Source: Toxoplasma gondii ME49
Taxonomy: Eukaryota; Apicomplexa; Conoidasida; Eucoccidiorida; Sarcocystidae
Reading direction: 5' to 3'
Assembly: GCF_000006565.2 (NCBI RefSeq)
Contig: NC_031469.1
Span: forward strand, 1,942,583 to 2,006,582
DNA length: 64,000 nt
The translations under genes were made by a program, and so were the position numbers. Positions 13,001 to 26,400 of this stretch are shown here, piece after piece (positions within the stretch are counted from its first letter, which is position 1; every line of letters starts with the position of its first letter). The notes beneath the pieces are model-generated. The model did no database searches, was not told the origin of the DNA, and saw nothing but the letters and a program-made list of their open reading frames with translations.

Positions 13001-13861
13001 GACTCTTACCGATCAACGAAAGCTTGTTTCCCCATCGTACTGGCGACACAACGAGGCACTGGTGGTTCTTTACCGCTGCGGCCCATATTCGGCAGTGGAA
13101 TTGTTCAATGTAGACATGTTGCCCAGGTATGTTGAAGCAATTCTCAGTAGTGTCTCGGCCACAGCTACAGCATGTTCGTAGAAACGCGAGCAAGATCGCA
13201 ACCGCACTATACACAACTCTTCGATCTTCAACACAAGAAGCGCCCCCGGAAACTGCTTAAAAGTCCTAGCAACACGCTAGTGCACATGTTGATCCAGATA
13301 AGCGTGCCGATGCGAATGAGAAACAAAGGTCCGTAACAGGCCGTCTAGAATTCTCCTGGCTGTCAGCCACCACTCGCCTCAAGAACGAGCTTTGTTGTCC
13401 TTAAGAATCGGCCAGACAGCACAAGAAGGCGCAGAGGGCCTCTCAAATTTTTTCATGCAGCGTGGAAGGAATGTATAAATCGCTGTTTTTGTCAGATTGT
13501 GAGTCAGCAACACACAAGCGTGATGGTCTGGCATGTGGTTCTAGACAGAGAGCAGGGAACAGCCGTCGCTTACATGCGGGGAAAGGGAGGTGAGTGAGGC
13601 GACCGTTGGGGGGTGTGTCTTGATCTGGGCAGCTTGACGAGTTCCGTCGACCTCAGCTAGCGGCAAGGAGCGAACTCTAACTTTTCGTCTAGTGCCGTCA
13701 CTAGATTTCTTCTGACGGTCGTAGTCTAGATCATCCGGCATTGGCAAGAGCTTATATCCAGGTTTTTCCTGACAGGGTTGGCCGGCGCGGCCTGCATCCC
13801 TTTTCTGTATATCTTGTCCAGGCAGATTCCTGCGAGCTCGATTGATCTTGTACTGCGCAAG
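10012..13861. other. Gene-poor stretch downstream of the TPS-like gene
   Basis: About 10012-10900 is strongly purine-rich on the plus strand, which leaves long open frames on both strands by composition alone; it probably includes the TPS 3' UTR. A G run lies near 10845-10855. From about 11400 the base composition becomes balanced. One frame stays open on the plus strand from 11740 to 12915 (391 codons, TTG at its left edge), but its translation is Cys/Arg/Ser-rich, has no recognisable domain and no good start. No confident gene. Confidence 0.6.
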
Positions 13862-14353
13862 ATGTCTTATCTAGCGGGAGCTCTCCTCTGTCGCCTGGTT
13901 GCGACCGCCAGCTTCTTTAGCAAGGTTTCTGGCTTCCCAAGAGGCTCCAAGAAAATGCTATCCTCGCGAAGCGGCATATTTGTGCTGTTGGAGGAGAGAA
14001 ACAGTGACGGACGTGGAGTTGGCTGCGCCATTTCTCAAACCGGCAGTTGCTTAAACAGCACTATCCGCAAGACATCTCCAGGGGCTAGATCCGATCTGCT
14101 GAACCAAGAAATGATCTGTCCGCGCATCTGCCCGAAATGCTGCAAGCCGATGAGACGGCGGGAGGCTGATCGCGCCATGACAGGCGGTGTGGAACTCAGC
14201 AGCAATGCAGCGGCAGAGAAGACAGATTTCGAGTCCATAAAAGACGCTTCTTGGCAAATTGTGGACTTTGAACAACCGTCCGAAAAAGAGAAAGGAATAA
14301 TACTTGAATCCCAGTGCATGCCAGACGCAACGGAGTGGGTAGTGTTCATCTAA
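13862..14353 (+). CDS. Possible small secreted Cys-containing protein (hypothetical)
   Basis: A 163-residue frame starting at the first ATG. The N-terminus (MSYLAGALLCRLVATASFF) looks like a signal peptide. The middle has a compact cysteine cluster (CPRICPKCC) and the end is acidic, closing in EWVVFI before the stop. The frame is open upstream to 13730, and TTTTCCTGACAG just before 13776 would make a fair splice acceptor, so this may be the last exon of a longer gene. Isolated between the TPS-like gene and ELOF1. I do not recognise a family; a chance frame cannot be excluded. Confidence 0.35.
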   Translation: MSYLAGALLCRLVATASFFSKVSGFPRGSKKMLSSRSGIFVLLEERNSDGRGVGCAISQTGSCLNSTIRKTSPGARSDLLNQEMICPRICPKCCKPMRRREADRAMTGGVELSSNAAAEKTDFESIKDASWQIVDFEQPSEKEKGIILESQCMPDATEWVVFI

Positions 14354-16082
14354 CTTGGCGGTGGGAGAGTTCTTTACACTTTGCCAGGATAAAGCCTGTG
14401 ATTCAAGAGTCAGTGCGTTGTCTTGCGTATACCGCGTGAAACAAACATTAGGTATGGCAATTGGTGAAAGTGGCCGTGCTACCTGTTACCGTATAAACTG
14501 TAGACTACCTAGATGACCAACCGTTCACAGTAATACGTAGCAACTTCGTTGAGGAGCTACAAGGCTGAGAATGCAGGTGAAAGCAGAACTGAATGTGTGC
14601 TTGCCAGTTGCCTGCGCGTCTTATAAACAACTGCTGCAGTGATATTCCATGTTGAGATTGCAAATGTGTGCAAAGGCGAAAGAAATGTAGAACTTTATCC
14701 GTTGAAAAGCCTAAGTTGTACTGGTGACGCCTTACTTGCTGCCTTTAGGGCGGGCTCGTGGCAGCGGGTGACTCTAACGCTGACAGCGCCCCCCTGTGCA
14801 AGAAACCATCTGCGGCAATGCAGTCTTGCAGTTCCTACAATATGAGAAAGCAATATTTTGCTGTAAAGTACACAGAAGACCTCAGAGGTATGTAGTGAAA
14901 AACTGCAGTTCAGTTTGACTGCTCCGTGTCAACCTGCACTCCCGCGGAACCATGGTCTGCTGAGCTGTTTTGAAGGTGATGTTGAAGATCGGTAAACAGA
15001 ATATGTTTTGATGGGGACAGATCACGCGTCCGACGAAGTCCCTATCTGTTTTGATGGCCCTTTCGATCTCTGCCGCATTCAGCCACATGAGACTTTTTGA
15101 CGACTTCACTCGCGTGTCAGAACTCAATGAGAAATAACAGAAAGGGTGCTTGTATCGACAAGTTTGCCGTTTCTCCCGGAAAGGAAAGCAGCGGCTGCTC
15201 ACGCGGAGCAGAAACAGCAGCTTCACAAGGTGTTTCAAGACACTACTGCCGTAGTCAAAACAATTTCGGCGCCGAAGTGTGACAGTTTGTTTCCCCGTTG
15301 ACATCCCCAGTACCTGAAGCGCGTCCTCCGGACTTTGCCTCGAGAAGACCATTGCCTACGAAAAAGTCGATGCTGGCCGAACTGTGTTGAATCGTGAGGC
15401 TTCTTGGTCGCCAGAGAGTTTCAGAAATTGTTTTCCCCACCAACATAACCCTCCGTGACTCCATAGTCAAAGCGTCTTGTCTGAAGCCGTTTTCCACCTG
15501 AGTCTAGTTGATTTGAACATTCCGTGTCAGAGCAGCTTTCGACTTTTTGTCGTGTGTCTGTGGTTTTGTCCGCGACTCAAGACTTTCATCCCGACATTAC
15601 ACCTGCCCTCACGCACGAGACAGCGTGGTTTAACTCAAACTCGCAGATTCCGCTGTTCGTTACCGTTATCGATGGTAAAAGCTGAGGTAAGGGTAGCTGT
15701 GTGGAGACGCTTCCGACAAGAGGTAGTTTCTCAGCGAGTGTTGGAACGATGTGCAGATGTACGAGACATATCCAAAAGTCGCTCTGCGTGGTACTCCGTT
15801 TGGACAGAAGCCACGAAATCACTGCGTGCTTCCCGTTTTTCTACCCCGTAGAGACTTGTGTCACCCTTTCTCGCCTCGCTCTCAAAAACAGTGTGTACCA
15901 CGCGCCGACGCACACGGGCTGGCGCTGGCTGTCGATCTATGCATCCAAGATAGTACTTCGTTCCGTATGTGCAGGAGGCAGACTTTTCCGCGCACATTTT
16001 AACTTGTTCCATCAGCCTGAACAAACGAAAGAGGAACTTGATAGCGTGGCGTTTGTAAGACACACAGTGCTCAGACGCATCG
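14354..16082. other. Intergenic, no supported gene
   Basis: Mixed-composition sequence with several overlapping frames of 80-170 codons on both strands, none with recognisable domains or clear splice structure. The right end probably holds the 3' UTR of the minus-strand ELOF1 gene. Confidence 0.6.
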
Positions 16083-17291
16083 TCACTCGTCATCTTCAAA
16101 AAGAGCTTCATCGCGACCACTTCCAGCGTCTTCTTCATTTCTCTGTTGCTCCCGCAGAGTCTTCAGAACCCGCAAGGCGTCTTCCTGACCAGCATTGTCA
16201 GTGTCCCTGCCACTGACATGGTCGCTCCCCTCGTCCTCGCTGCTTTCTTCTCTTTTTCGCAGGCGCTTCAGCCGAGCACCTCCAGTGCGTTTTTCCTCGG
16301 AGTTTCGCGGAACGTCCTCTTCACTTGCCTCGCCTTCTTCGTCAGCGGAGGCTTCTGGACTCCGTCTGAACTCCAGGTCGTCTCCACTGTCGACGCCGGG
16401 TCTCTCCTCTCTCGAAGCGCGTGGCTTCCTAGACGGCACAGGAACGCCGCTCTCCAACACACTTTCTTCCCCCTCTAGGGTCGACCCCATTTTCTTCTGT
16501 GCCTGCTCAGCCGCCTGCGTGTTCGCCGTCACACATGCATCGATCCACGCTCCGTAAATGTCGATCGGTTCGTCGAGTCGATTGATTCGCTTCTCGTACG
16601 AAGTCCCACAAATCCGGCAACCTAAAGTGCCGATATTCCGCCCGCGGTCCCTGCACATTCGCGCGCCACAAACAGAAACAGAGAAAAGATTCGGCGAGGC
16701 TATCCGGACAAACGACCGGAAACACCCGACACTGCAGGAAAGAAACGCGTTCTTAGCACCCAAGTGGTCGTCAAAAAGTCTTTAAATGGAGAGGATAGGT
16801 GATCATTTGGGTGTGGACTCGGATCTCTGGACACCCGAAAGAGTGCTACTACACAGACTCTCAGACCGCGATGCACTATGAACATACCGCCGTGCTGCGG
16901 CTCTCCTTCAAAAAGGAAAACACGGAGATTGCGAAATGCGATGTAGCTACAACATTTCAAGTAAATGTTGTCTCTGTTACGCCGTGGTCTTTGACTACGG
17001 CTGTCGGGAGAGACTTTCTCTGTCGCCGCAGCAGATCGTTTTGCCAAGAAAACTTGGAGTTGCCTAATATTAGAAAGAAATTTACACTGTGGCATAGATC
17101 TTCTCTGCACACTGGGCAAGCAGCAGTCCACATGAGCCGGGCGAAAATTCCCAGAGCAATAAACCTCCCTCTTCTCACATTTTCACGGCGACCGCTCGCG
17201 GATGGCTGCAGAACGGGCAGTCAAACTCTTTGTCAAGTTTAGGCAGCTTGTTTTTCTTCGGCTGCATGGCCTTCGCCTTCCGCTTCCCCAT
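16083..17291 (-). CDS. ELOF1: Transcription elongation factor ELOF1/Elf1 with extended acidic tail
   Basis: Two exons on the minus strand: 17291-17179 and 16650-16083, joined in phase 2 (AT|G gives Met38), with GTGAG donor and TGCAG acceptor; 226 residues. The N-terminus is basic (MGKRKAKAMQPKKNK). A zinc ribbon follows with C25/C28 (CPFC) and C49/C52 (CRIC), then the hallmark DEPIDIYGAWIDAC segment. This is the conserved fold of Elf1/ELOF1, an RNA polymerase II-associated factor that helps transcription through nucleosomes. Family members are usually about 80-145 residues; here residues 90-226 form a long Glu/Asp/Ser-rich tail with an interrupted basic patch (RLKRLRKREESSEDEG). Start choice: first ATG, matching the conserved family N-terminus. 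The 528-bp intron holds nothing recognisable. Confidence 0.95.
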
Positions 17292-20200
17292 GGTGAACAG
17301 AAAGAGAAGTGTACGCCTGAAAACGAGTGGTGAAAAGGTTTTTCTCCCCGTGTTTTACAGAGCCGCAGAGTGTGCGGAGCCGGTCCCGACACCCTCGGAT
17401 GTCTCGAGCGAAAAAACGCCGTCACGTCTCTCGCACAAAACTCCGCAGACTCTTCCCTGTCTCGTTACAATTGCGTGGACGAGTGCTGGGATGGTGGAGG
17501 CGGCTGCGCTGAAGATGCGAACCACCGCCCTGCGTCGACCAAGAAACAGTCCTGCTGAAGCGACACGAACCTGCAGGGCGTTCAGCTTGAGACAAAGGCC
17601 ACAACAGCGGAGAGAAAAGTTGAAGCTTTAGGCAAGGAGCATCGAACCGGGGCTTGCGGAAGAAAGACGTCGAGACGACGATGTTACTCAATAGTTTTCG
17701 AGACACGAGGCGGCTACGAACTGGTCGCTTCTCAGAAGGGTTTCTGCCCTGTTCCCGTAGAGAAGAAAGAAGGGAAGGAAGAAAAGACAGAAAATGTTCC
17801 TACCTCAGAAAACATTTTGGGCGTCTCGCTTAGAGTCTTTTTAGCACGGGTTTTCCTTCCGGCAACCGACGCATGCACACATGCATCGCCGGCAGCGTTT
17901 CTCAAACCTGAGTTTGCTGAGTGGAAAGGAGAGGAAAACGGACTCGCTCAGAGTCTCATTATTTTCGAGAAGGGAGCGGTTGCTTACGAGACCCTTCATT
18001 TAAGCGGATTCTGCGAGCAGATTTCGGCATCCACACGAGGAACTTTTCCTCCCAAGCAACTCTGTACGTCCCAGTCCGCCGGGAGGGAATACCCTACCCC
18101 GTTGTCGTCCCAGAAAGACGAACGGCATTTTCTTTCACCTGCTGTTGAAAGGACTCCTTTGCTAAACCGGGCGTAGGATAGCTATGGCCAGAACTCTCGT
18201 AGGGGTAGTAGTCTTCTTTGAGACAGAATTCCTTCGCGGCTTTTTCTGGGCAGCAGGTACTCGTGTCGCACCTCTTGACGTAAAGAAGCGACTACCAAAG
18301 AGAATGTTAGGGTATTTGTGCAGCTTGTACACTCCACTTGTTGGCGCTTTTTCGAACTAACATGCGCTGGCGATCGCTGCAACTCAGGAGAAGACGTTGC
18401 CACAGGTGACTGCACCCTCGGGTTGTGTGGGACTTTGTTGAATCGCGCTCTCTGAGTTTTGCGTCTTGCAGAGTTTGAAAAAAAGAGCTCTTTTACCACA
18501 AGAGAATTAGCCGTAGAGGATCAAAATTACGTCTTTTGAGACTCACCCGGAGGTGCCGCTCCGTGCTCAAAACCTTTTTCTCTCCATTTCGCTCCGTCCG
18601 CCAGGCCTCGATGCCCCGGTTTCTCGTTGAGATCTTTGGAGAAACAGCTGAAGAATGCCTACTCGTAAAAACAGTGGAGGACTTAACACAAGGTTCTGTA
18701 CAAAATTCCAGATTCTCCTTTCGCCAATTATGTGTTCTCTGGACGCCACGTCTCCGCCGTGAAACAGAGACTCGCTCAACGGCGCCCTTCTCGGACCGCG
18801 ATGATTCGTGGATTTTTAGCGGGGCCGCTCTCAGAGCAAGTCTTGGTGTCTCAACTCGTATTCCGTGCAAGTTTTTCTTGAACAGAGATCCACGCTCGAG
18901 TTTGCACGTCTTGCTTCATCGCGAAAAAAAAAACCAGGGCATCCTCGTTTCCTCCCAAAAGGAAAAAAGAACGATGCACATGGGAGGAAAGTCCACATCG
19001 ACTGAGCCTGCACGGTTTAGAAGAAAGATACAGTGCACACACTCTCTTCGTTGCCGATTCAGTGCGGCAAGCGTCCTCACTGCCGCGAGCCTCTCCCCAT
19101 TCTGCAAGATATTGTTGACGGCATACAACATAGTGTTGAAACCCACTCGCCACTTCCGGTGGCCCCCGTCACTGTAGTGTCCTTTTCCGTGATTGCCAAG
19201 ACGCTGCGTGATGCTTTCCCATGCTTTCTGCCGAATGCGAAAGAACATTATATATACATCAACGGTAATCGATTTAGCCACGCTCCATTCACCCTTCACG
19301 CCAGACACTGCAGTCAGTCCACTCGATGACTTTCTCCACCGTTCTCTTCAGTTGCTGGCGCGTTTGTGCGACCTAGCTGCCTGACACACCACGACGGGTC
19401 GAGTTACGATCTGGCGGTCTTGTCTGCGTCGACCAGTGGTATTTCGACTTCGCATGGTGAACTGAATCAACGCATGGAGGGAGGAGCATTTATATGCTCC
19501 GCCTTCTTGTGATAACGACTCCAGAGTGTCTACCTCGACTTTGGGGACAGCTTTTAGAGGCATTCTTGCGTCTTGATACTATTTACCGGAGAGAACTTCA
19601 GTCTGTTGCTTGTACCGCGCACCATCGCGCTGGAAATCGCGTAAAGACGCTAGAAAACACCATTCACCCTATCTACCACTGTCCCCGACACAGAAATCTA
19701 GAACTCTCTTGACCAGGCGAGGCGCTGGTCTCGCCGAGAGGCCACCTTCCTAGAGGAAAATCGAAGCAGGCAGAACATTCTTTGCATGGTGCAGAAACTT
19801 GCTTCCAAGAACTTCCCATCAGCTGTACAGCAAGTGCGCTTGGTCAAAAGCCCAGACTTACTCCTCAACATACAGAAGCCGACACTAATGCACGCAGTTA
19901 AAACAAATGGAGTCACCCCGCGCAGAAAGTTAACATGCCCTGGATTCCAAGAAGCCGCTCGTTCACTTTTTCGACATTTTAGCAGGAAAGTGGCTTTTCG
20001 TTCTTGTTAGCTTTCAAAAGATTTTCGCTGCCCCGGCAAAGGCATACGATTCAATCAAGGGAAATCGTGTCTGTTTTTCTGGTAATCAAATGAGTTTCGC
20101 CACTGAGGTTTCACTGATACGTTCTCGACACCCCAAAAATGACTGCGTGTCACCAACCTCTCTTTCTTCTCTGCTCTCTGCTGCTCGTGTCTCGAGTGCT

Positions 20201-20418
20201 TTCACAGCTTGCTTCAAAGAGTCACACGCAGGATTTTTCTCACCCATTGTCTAGACAGCAAGCACATCCCCCCTGTTCCACTGCGCAGTTTCTGGCGTCT
20301 CCACAGAACTCTCATTTCCTCGAGAAAAAACGCGTCTGCTGTCTTTCCTGACTGCTCGTGTGTCTCCAAAAAGGAGAATGCGCACCAGAACAGACAGGTC
20401 TGCGTTCACGGGTCTATT
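17292..20418. other. Intergenic between ELOF1 start and gp210 3' end
   Basis: Holds the ELOF1 upstream region and, on the right, the presumed gp210 3' UTR. Frames such as 18611-19177 (+) and 17817-18176 (+) are open but show no domain, no clear start context and no splice partners. The palindrome-containing stretch gcatgcacacatgcatcg at about 17871 contains the TGCATGC core known as an apicomplexan AP2-type motif; function here is untested. Confidence 0.55.
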
Positions 20419-23400
20419 CTACGCGACCCACTTCCACTGGCCATCGGGCTGCATCTGCAGCTTCTGTTGGGGTGTACGTACACGGGCGCTGAGTTGTTCA
20501 TCCTTACAGCGCGTCGAGAAAGCGTTGCTTAGAGCCTCTGCATCTGCTTGTCGCGCGGCCTGAAGTCTCGCCTTTTCTCTCATCAACAGAGAATTTTCTC
20601 CCAGTCCTGGATAAACAGATTTCTCAGGTGCACTCGTCCCGAATCCACCTTTGTCGACAGCGGTTTCGTCGCGCGGAGGCAGAGGTTGCGACTGAAAGGC
20701 CGCGCCCCGAAAGAAGTCCCAGTAACGATGCAGCAGGAACAAGCCGCCGCCGAGAAGCAGCAGCAAAAGAAGAAGCCACTCGCCGAGCGACTGCGTGGAA
20801 TCTTCTTCTTGCTCGAACTGCACCTCTCTCTTCAATTCTCTGCGGTCCTCCGACCTCGCGCCGGTTACTCTCTCGCTCTCGTGACCAGGCAGAGGTCGCT
20901 CTGACGATGAGGAGAAAAAGGCTGAGGGGAACAGCAGCGTCTCTTCTCCCTTTTCCTCCCTTCGCTGTCGGACTGCACCCGCGGGCTCGAGCGACAGCGA
21001 GACGATCTGTCTCCACTCTCGCGACTCGATCGTGAGCTGCGCGGCCTCTGGCGCTGTCCATACACTCCAGTTCCCCGTGCTCGCTTCTCGCTTATGGTGC
21101 CGACTCGCTCTGTCACCACTTGCGAGGTGCGTCGGCGACGTCGCAGCCGAGACACGAATCGCGAGCAGCAGGCCCCGCTGCTGTGTCTGGACAGTGTACG
21201 CCTCTGAGGAGACACTGACGTCGACAGAGACACGATTTCGACTCTGCTCTGGCGCAGCAGCTGCGTTGTCGGCGGCGACAGGAGGCACCGGATACACGAA
21301 AAGAGTCAATGGGAGCTGTGCGCCTGTCTCGGCTGTCGCGTGAAGCGCAGCAGAGCCTCTCGCAGGGTCGTCACTCCTCTCTTCGTGTACAGAGGCTTGG
21401 CGCTCGTCACCGAGGCTGCCGAGCGCATGCGCCTCCTTGAAGAAGTCTTCGAGCTCCTCGCTTCTCTCTTTCTCGGATTCATGTCCCTCGCCGTCTCCGA
21501 GCTTCTGCCTCTGAGTCGCCTTCACGTAGACGACCTGGGGCGCGGCCAGGCTCATGCAGCGAGCGTCGAAGAGAACTCGCATCTTCGGTTTGAACGGCAG
21601 GGCGAGACACGCACTCTGGAGGACGCGAGACTGGGCAACATCGGGTCGAGCGCCTCTGGGAGTCTGCACCGCAAAAGTCTCGAACAAATACCGAGCCCGC
21701 TGACGTAGCAGAGTCTCAGCGTCTCGCTCGGCGCCCCGCTCGTCGGCCAGGGAGAGGAGACGCGCTGGCGAGAAGGCCAGAAGCCGCGAAGCACGCGAAG
21801 TCTGCAGACTCACAGACACCGGCAGAGAGAACTTGGGGAGAGAAGAAGAGCTCTGGGAAGCTGAGAGAGTCGCCGGTCCGCAGGGCAGCGCGACAGACGA
21901 AGGTGCAGGTCCATGAGTTGTCGTTTCGCTGGGTGCAACAGAGGCGACGACGCCCGGGGTCGAGAGACGAAGGAGACGAGGCAGATCCGACCTCACAGAC
22001 AGAAGTCGGCGTTCCTGAAGTGCACATGCATGCGCCACGAGAAGATCGCCCTCGTCGTCGAACTCGACGGCTCCAGAGACTCTCCCTTGCTCCGAGAGGC
22101 GCACCCCGACGGCTTTCCTCCTTTCTTCGCTCTCGAAAGACAGCAGCGGGAGCTGCGTCGTCTCCGCCACAAACAGCGGCGCCAGACGTGGGTCGCTCAC
22201 GGCGCACTGGACGCTGCCGCTCGACTGTACGTACACCGAAGAGGCGACGTCTGTCCAAGTCCCGGCGCTCGGAGACGCCTGCAGACGGAAGAAGAGCACT
22301 TCACCTCGAGGCGAAAAGAGAGCGCTTGGTTCTTCTCGGTTGTTGGGAGTCTTCGTCTCTGTTGCAGGAATCCGCGACGAGAATGACGAGAAGAACAGTT
22401 CTCCCCTCCGACCTCCTACTTCTTCTGTCGCGCATGCGCCCAAGCTCTGAAGGCGAGACACCGAAAGCATCTCGCTTCCGCTCAAGGCCATCCACGCTGC
22501 AGAAGCGACGGTCAACAGCGGCGTTCTCTGCGACTCCGTCTTCTCCACAAAGTGGCCGGCACAGCCTGCCGCCGCTAGGAGACGAAGTTTCGAGGCTTCC
22601 TGAGTTCCCAACTCGCTGGCGCGCCCTGCGTCGCGCTCCAAATCTGGCGATGGAAGCACACCCAAGCGGAGGACGGCAGAGTTGTTCGCCGAGATGGTCG
22701 CCAGGCCAGGCGCCAGAGCGACGGCCGTCGGTCCCTCCACGTCGGAGACGTCGGGCGCTGCGGCGTTTGAGGCCGCAGACGCGAACAAACGAGCAGGGAC
22801 GATTCGAGGTGTATGTACACTGGCGACGGCTGGGCGCGAGGAGTTCCAGACGGCGTGAGCGGTCGGACAGGCAAAGAACGGCGAAGAACAGAGCGAGGCC
22901 TGCACAGGAGTGGACGGCGAGAAACTCGCAGACCAGTCGAGGAAACCCACAAGAGAGAAGAACAGGGTGACCGACGACGGGACGTCTTGGGCCCTGCCGA
23001 ACAGGGTGTACGTACAGCCGGCAGCGGCGTGTACCCCGCTCTCGTCCTGAAGGTCGGCCGTCTGTCTGTTGTCGTCTGGAGTCGCCGCACGAGACCTCGC
23101 GCTCTGTCTCGGTTCGCAGCTCTCCTCACTCGCTTCCTTCTGCCGTCTGTACACCTGCTGCTCGCGCCACCAGGCGCTGGCTAACTGTTTCCTGAGCAGC
23201 GAGAAGAAGGCGCTCACGCCGTCGACTCGAAGGAGGAAGTCGCTGAGTTCGCCGTCAGCCTTTCCTCCCTCGCTCTCCTCTTTTTTGGAGACCAGAGCCG
23301 CGAGCACAGCTGGCACATCGTTCAGAGTGACCTTGAGCGAGAGAGAAGACGCCACGAGAGCCGGCGAAGAAGCGCCTGCACTCGAGGCAGTCGGCCGGGA

Positions 23401-26400
23401 AGAGGGCCGCCCGGTACAGAGTGCGAAGCGCTGAGGCTGTTGTGCATCTGTCTCCTCGCTGAAGTGCAGCAGCGGCTCTCCGACGGAGAAGGCCGGGGAG
23501 AAGGTGGAGGCGGCTTCGAAAAACAAGGACGCCGGGCGTCTCAGCAGCCTGAACAAACCTGCGAGCGAGAGGTGGAGACTCTGGGCAAGCGAGGGCGCGA
23601 CGCGATCCACGAGTCGGGCAACCGCATGCACGGAGACGCACCCGGAAGAAGCGGCGACTTGTTGCACCTCCTGCCAGACAAAGTCGGGGAACAGATGCAC
23701 CGGCGGGCCTGCAGATCCCCCCGCCGTCCCTAGAGCACCCTTCGCCCCCAGAGCAAGCAGCGCCGAGAGCAGCGGCTGCAGGCGGAAAGTCAGCCTGAAG
23801 GACAGATGCGGCCTCACGCGGTGGACGTACACCCTGGAGTCTGGCAGCACATGCACGACGGACCCCGGGAGTACGGGGACTGCCTCGGCGGAGGCGAGAC
23901 GACGCGCAACGCCCGGCGACGGAGACGCTCGACTGTCTGTACAGACGAGCACGGTGTCGGAGAGGAAGGCAGGAGCGAGAAGGAACACAGTGACGGCTGC
24001 GCATCCTGCCTGAGTCGCAGACGCCTGCAGCGCCACGACTGGCGCTCCAAAGGGATGCCACGAGTCCCCGGCCTCCACCTCCGCGGAAATCACCGAAGGG
24101 TGCGAGGAGAACACGTCCAGTCTACAAAACAGAGAGAAAACAGCCACCGAATTGCATGCAAAGAAACGCACAAACCGACAGGAGGGAACCTGAGAAGAAG
24201 GATGCACGAAAAGAGACAGACTGCATGCACAGATCTGGAATCCAACGACAGACGGTTTGTGCAGAAGTGACGGGTGCCCAAAGGGTGACATTAGGCAGAA
24301 AACTTCCCAATTAAAACTCTTTCAAGATGAAGATTCGCACTCGCCCATCGGTTGGGCTTCTGGAGTCCACGAGTCTTTTCTTCTTGAAAGTAACATTGGA
24401 AACAGAGACGCGGAAACATCGGAAATCCGTTCAAGAAGAACTCGCGCTCACATCCCTGGAATGTCTAATTGGAGTTACCAGGGATTTCTGCTTCTCATTT
24501 ATTCTATATGCTCGGCCTTCTTCCAGATGCACCTTCTGTTCACAAGCATTCGCAATTCCATGTGTTCCCCCTCCTTTCTCTCTTCCTCTCTCTCCCCCTC
24601 TCTGTCGACGGGTCTCCACTCTCTTCTTCTCTCTCCTCAATAACCGCATTCGTCTCCGCCATGCCGCAGCTGCTCCTCCAGTTCGTCTCCTTCGTTTTCT
24701 CTGTTTCCTCACCTAATGTCTGTCGGGGGCAGGACGCGGCGTCCCAGTGCATCTTTCAGAAGAAGCTCGACGCGTTGTCGGCCGCCGAGGCCCATCGTCC
24801 TCTCCCGCAGGCGAAGTTCGACGCTCGCAACGGGAGTCACATCTACTCTGGCGGTGAGCCACAAGGCTTGATCCCTCGCCTCACCTTCTTCTCTCGAGTC
24901 CTTGTCTGTTCGCCCTGCCTCGGGAGGACGCGCAGCGAAGGCGCGGGAGGCCGGTCGGGCCTCAATCTTCAGCAGCGCGGCAGCCAGGGAGGACGAGGTG
25001 ACAAAGCCGCCGTCGCCGGGAAGCACTTGGAGAGCAGTTGGCTCTGCACAGGAGCATTTCACCTCAGATTCCAGGCCTGACTCTCGAGCTGCTTCGGGAG
25101 CCTTCGGCAGAGCCTCCCGCGGCCTCGACGCACAGACGCACGCAGCATCCGGCAGAGGAAGGACGCGCAGGACACAGCACGGCAGGCGATACTCCGCTGC
25201 AGGCGCCACCAGCAACGGCGAGGAGAGCGAAGAAGGGGAAGCGGAAAAGAGAAAAGAAGAGACAGAAGAGCGAGGAGAAGAGAAAAGTTCTGTCCACCAT
25301 TCGGGACCAGACGGCTTCGTAGCCGGGAGCGGCGAGAGACCTGCGACTGCAGAGGCGACAGTCGAGAAGGACGAGAGCGGAGAATCCAGAAGACTCTGGG
25401 AGGACGCAGGAGTCGGGGAGAAGGGAGACGGGGAGACGACGATCGAAACCTGACGGGCGAGAAGAGAACAGAGGAAGATGGAGGTGAGAGTGACAGAAGG
25501 CAAAACGGCGAACAGACAAAGTGGAGGGTAGAAAACTGGAAAGAAGTGAAGGCGATAAGTTCCCGGTTTTGAAAGAAGTCGGAGAGAGAAAGCGAAACGC
25601 CGCTGAAGTGGAAACGACCCTCGGGTGTCTGTACACCAAACGCTTTTCAGAGTCTCCGAAAAGGAAGAACGACAGATATCGACAGAATTCCGACGGACTG
25701 AGAACGACACATGGGGCCAGAGAGCAACGAAAAACTCGATTTCAAAAACATAGATACGGTAGAGATGTCGTTTTAGGAAAAGAAGGACAAGTCCGCCGTT
25801 CCACAAGAAATGCATGAATACGTGAGTCGAAGACAGATGTCGGCTCTCTCTGGGGCAAGGGAGACCAGCCAAGTTTGTTCGTTTCTTGTTTCAATTTTGA
25901 AAATGCGTTTAGCTCACAACTACATGCGACCCTTCCAGCACACGCTATAATCCTCCCTCGTCCTCTGTTTATCTCCCTCCTCAAACAGATTTACATATGC
26001 TCACATTCCAACCTGTATGCGCATCTACAGAGAGAAAAGAAAGAGAGAAAGAACTCGGACATCTTGATAAACACACGACCTCCATCTCGAGAGACAAAGA
26101 GACAGACTGGCTGAACTAGGTAGATAACCACGGAAAGAGAACATTAGGCATCTGTAACGTTTGCGTAGGACATACACATCAGTAAAGCGACTCCTATGTG
26201 GAAGGAGGAAAACGCAACAGAAAGATAACCCACGACAAAAAACATCACTGCTCTCACATACAGCTGCAGAGACGAGACCTGCTTTCACAGCATGTCCGCC
26301 GTCTGCAGAGAGACCTGCATACCTCTGTTTCCAGGAAACTGCTTTTCGCTGCGCGGCTTCCGTCTCGCTGTCGTCTGGCAGAGCACTCGACGCGGAGATG

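Noticed and set aside
21903..22970. 355-codon plus-strand frame
   Set aside because: Antisense to gp210 exon 9; Arg-rich translation typical of GC-rich shadows.
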